DNA from: Parachlamydiaceae bacterium
GTDB taxonomy: Bacteria; Chlamydiota; Chlamydiia; Chlamydiales; Parachlamydiaceae
Reading direction: 5' to 3'
DNA length: 15,340 bases
Assembly: GCA_003164155.1 (NCBI GenBank)
Contig: PLSG01000559.1
Span: 1 to 15,340 of the forward strand
Each line of letters starts with the position of its first letter. Position 1 is the stretch's first letter. Of this stretch, positions 14,325 to 15,340 are shown piece after piece. Below the pieces are notes generated by a model that saw only the letters and a program-made list of their open reading frames with translations, did not search any database and had not been told where the DNA came from. The translations under genes were made by a program, and so were the position numbers.

Positions 14325-15191
14325 ATGTATACTATTGTGACCGCATTTTTTGACATCGGTAGAGAGCATTGGCCCTATTATCGCCGATCGGTGCAACAAT
14401 ATTTACAAAATGCGCAAAGGACATTGTCCTTGGATGATTACATGGTAATCTACACTGAACCGCAGTATCTAGAATTTGTGGCAAAACACCGCCAACCCTA
14501 TCCACATAAAACACAAATCGTTTGCATGACCTTACAGGATTTGCCGTACTTCAAATATAGAAAGCATATTTTAGACATTATGTTGGACGCAAATTTTCAG
14601 AAAGATCTAGTTGAACCGATATGTCCGGAAGTTAGAGCGCCTTTTTACGATGTTATTATGTGGTCCAAAGTTCCTTTGGTGGTCAAAACTCTAGAAGAAA
14701 ATCCTTTTAATACCACGCACTTTGTCTGGCTTGATTTTGGAATCCATGCGCATATGCTGCAAGAGAGTATGCTGAGTAAGCCGTTACTCAATGCCGTGCC
14801 TGATAAAATCAAGCTGCTGTGTTGTTCCTATCCGATTTCTGAAGATCTCGATATTCAGAGCTTCTATAAAGCGCATGCCGTTCGGCTGGTAGGAGCTATC
14901 ATTTCAGGTAAAGGCGAGGCCTTTCGCACACTTTATGAATATCTTGAAGAGGAAATCCAAAATGCTTTTGCCCAAAGAGTTGTAGGTTCTGACCAATCGT
15001 TATTGACTGTGATTTTTTTGAAGCATCCCGAACTTTTTCAATTGCATTACGGTGACTTCCCTGAGGTGATAATTAATTATTATCAGGTGGTTCAAAACCG
15101 TGATTTCATTTGGAGCATGGCCTTGAGTTGTAAAAATCGAGGAGACATCGAAGCTTTTGAAGAGATCTCTCGTACAATTGCGGATAAATAG
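14325..15191 (+). CDS. HtrL/YibB-family protein, putative glycosyltransferase
   Basis: The 288-residue protein opens with MYTIVTAFFDIGREHW, the hallmark start of the HtrL_YibB family (Pfam PF09612). YMVIYTE (39-45) follows, then a WLDFGIHAH segment (135-143) corresponding to the family's W-x-D-x-G-x-x-H, and GSDQSLLTVIF (221-231). The pattern of an N-terminal strand, a D-containing centre and a late SDQ resembles GT-A glycosyltransferases, but biochemical activity of the family is not well established. In E. coli, htrL (yibB) lies beside the LPS-core waa genes including hldD (rfaD). Here hldDE is about 2 kb away, which fits a role in sugar addition to LPS or another surface glycan. GGGGTGA precedes the ATG. 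There is no signal peptide or membrane segment. It is probably co-transcribed with proS through hairpin H3. Confidence 0.8.
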   Translation: MYTIVTAFFDIGREHWPYYRRSVQQYLQNAQRTLSLDDYMVIYTEPQYLEFVAKHRQPYPHKTQIVCMTLQDLPYFKYRKHILDIMLDANFQKDLVEPICPEVRAPFYDVIMWSKVPLVVKTLEENPFNTTHFVWLDFGIHAHMLQESMLSKPLLNAVPDKIKLLCCSYPISEDLDIQSFYKAHAVRLVGAIISGKGEAFRTLYEYLEEEIQNAFAQRVVGSDQSLLTVIFLKHPELFQLHYGDFPEVIINYYQVVQNRDFIWSMALSCKNRGDIEAFEEISRTIADK

Positions 15192-15221
15192 GCTGAATTG
15201 AACGCCGTTCTGAAAATTTTA

Positions 15222-15275
15222 CAGGATGGGGAGGATTGGAAAAGATGGGAAGGATAAGAGAAAGGGATTATTCTA
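15222..15275 (+). other. Purine-rich tract after htrL-like gene
   Basis: An almost unbroken run of G and A (GGATGGGGAGGATTGGAAAA and onward) with loosely repeated GGATGGG/GGAAGGA units. It may be a repeat remnant, or a single-stranded stretch allowing Rho loading on the other strand. It has no coding potential that I trust. Confidence 0.4.
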
Positions 15276-15288
15276 AAAGAGATGTAAC

Positions 15289-15330
15289 TACTCACATCCC
15301 CCCACAGAGGAACTTTGGGGGATGTGAGTA
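15289..15330. terminator. Strong hairpin H4 downstream of htrL-like gene
   Basis: TACTCACATCCCCC pairs with GGGGGATGTGAGTA: 14 perfect pairs, then an imperfect inner stem and an AGGAA loop. It has no T-run on the plus strand. It is about 100 bases past the stop, so it may belong to a gene beyond the window. Core and loop match H1. Confidence 0.65.
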
Positions 15331-15340
15331 TAAATCGTGG

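Noticed and set aside
215..15340. The palindromes as assembly or chimera artefacts
   Set aside because: Arms differ by mismatches and gaps in most cases, sequences differ from gap to gap and no gene is interrupted; read-level data would settle it.

Overview
The window looks like a chromosome segment of a non-Chlamydiaceae member of the Chlamydiae (a Parachlamydia-, Waddlia- or Estrella-like amoeba symbiont). This rests on a single-chain SecD-SecF fusion of 1525 residues followed by recJ, an order I recall from Chlamydia, together with heptose-LPS genes that Chlamydiaceae lack. Genus and species cannot be fixed from the sequence alone. I found no tRNA, rRNA, CRISPR array, transposase or phage gene.

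Layout. On the minus strand from 5054 down to 1 are secDF (Sec translocon accessory) and then the N-terminal end of recJ (cut by the window edge). Divergent from secDF is trmB (5454-6197, +). Convergent to trmB is a 657-residue helical-repeat protein of unknown role (6604-8577, -). Divergent from that is a small multi-span membrane protein (8800-9315, +) with a good candidate sigma-66-type promoter. A 764-base non-coding block follows, then the hldD-hldE heptose pair (minus strand, 6 bases apart). Divergent from hldD are proS (archaeal/eukaryotic-type ProRS) and an HtrL/YibB-family protein (both +). HtrL lies near hldD in E. coli too, so 10080-15191 may be largely a core-LPS/envelope neighbourhood with proS embedded in it.

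The most unusual property is in the gaps. Every intergenic interval except 8578-8799 contains a large inverted repeat or strong hairpin: 262-418, 5120-5233 (possibly 5062-5280), 6283-6551 (54-bp perfect arms), 9381-9836 (distant arms), 9529-9626, 9870-10075 and 12461-12636. There are also smaller hairpins at 231-252, 431-461, 14261-14305 and 15289-15330. The large ones do not share one sequence, so they are not copies of a single MITE. Two of them share a GTGCCCGT-type motif, and the four small hairpins share a TTCCT/AGGAA loop. They occur in convergent, divergent and tandem gaps alike, so termination alone does not explain them.

At protein level, the notable points are an HldE whose C-terminal nucleotidyltransferase domain has lost its HxGH motif, a ProRS of the type without an editing insertion, with only part of its zinc site, and a SecD part with about 630 extra residues before the GLDLSGG motif.
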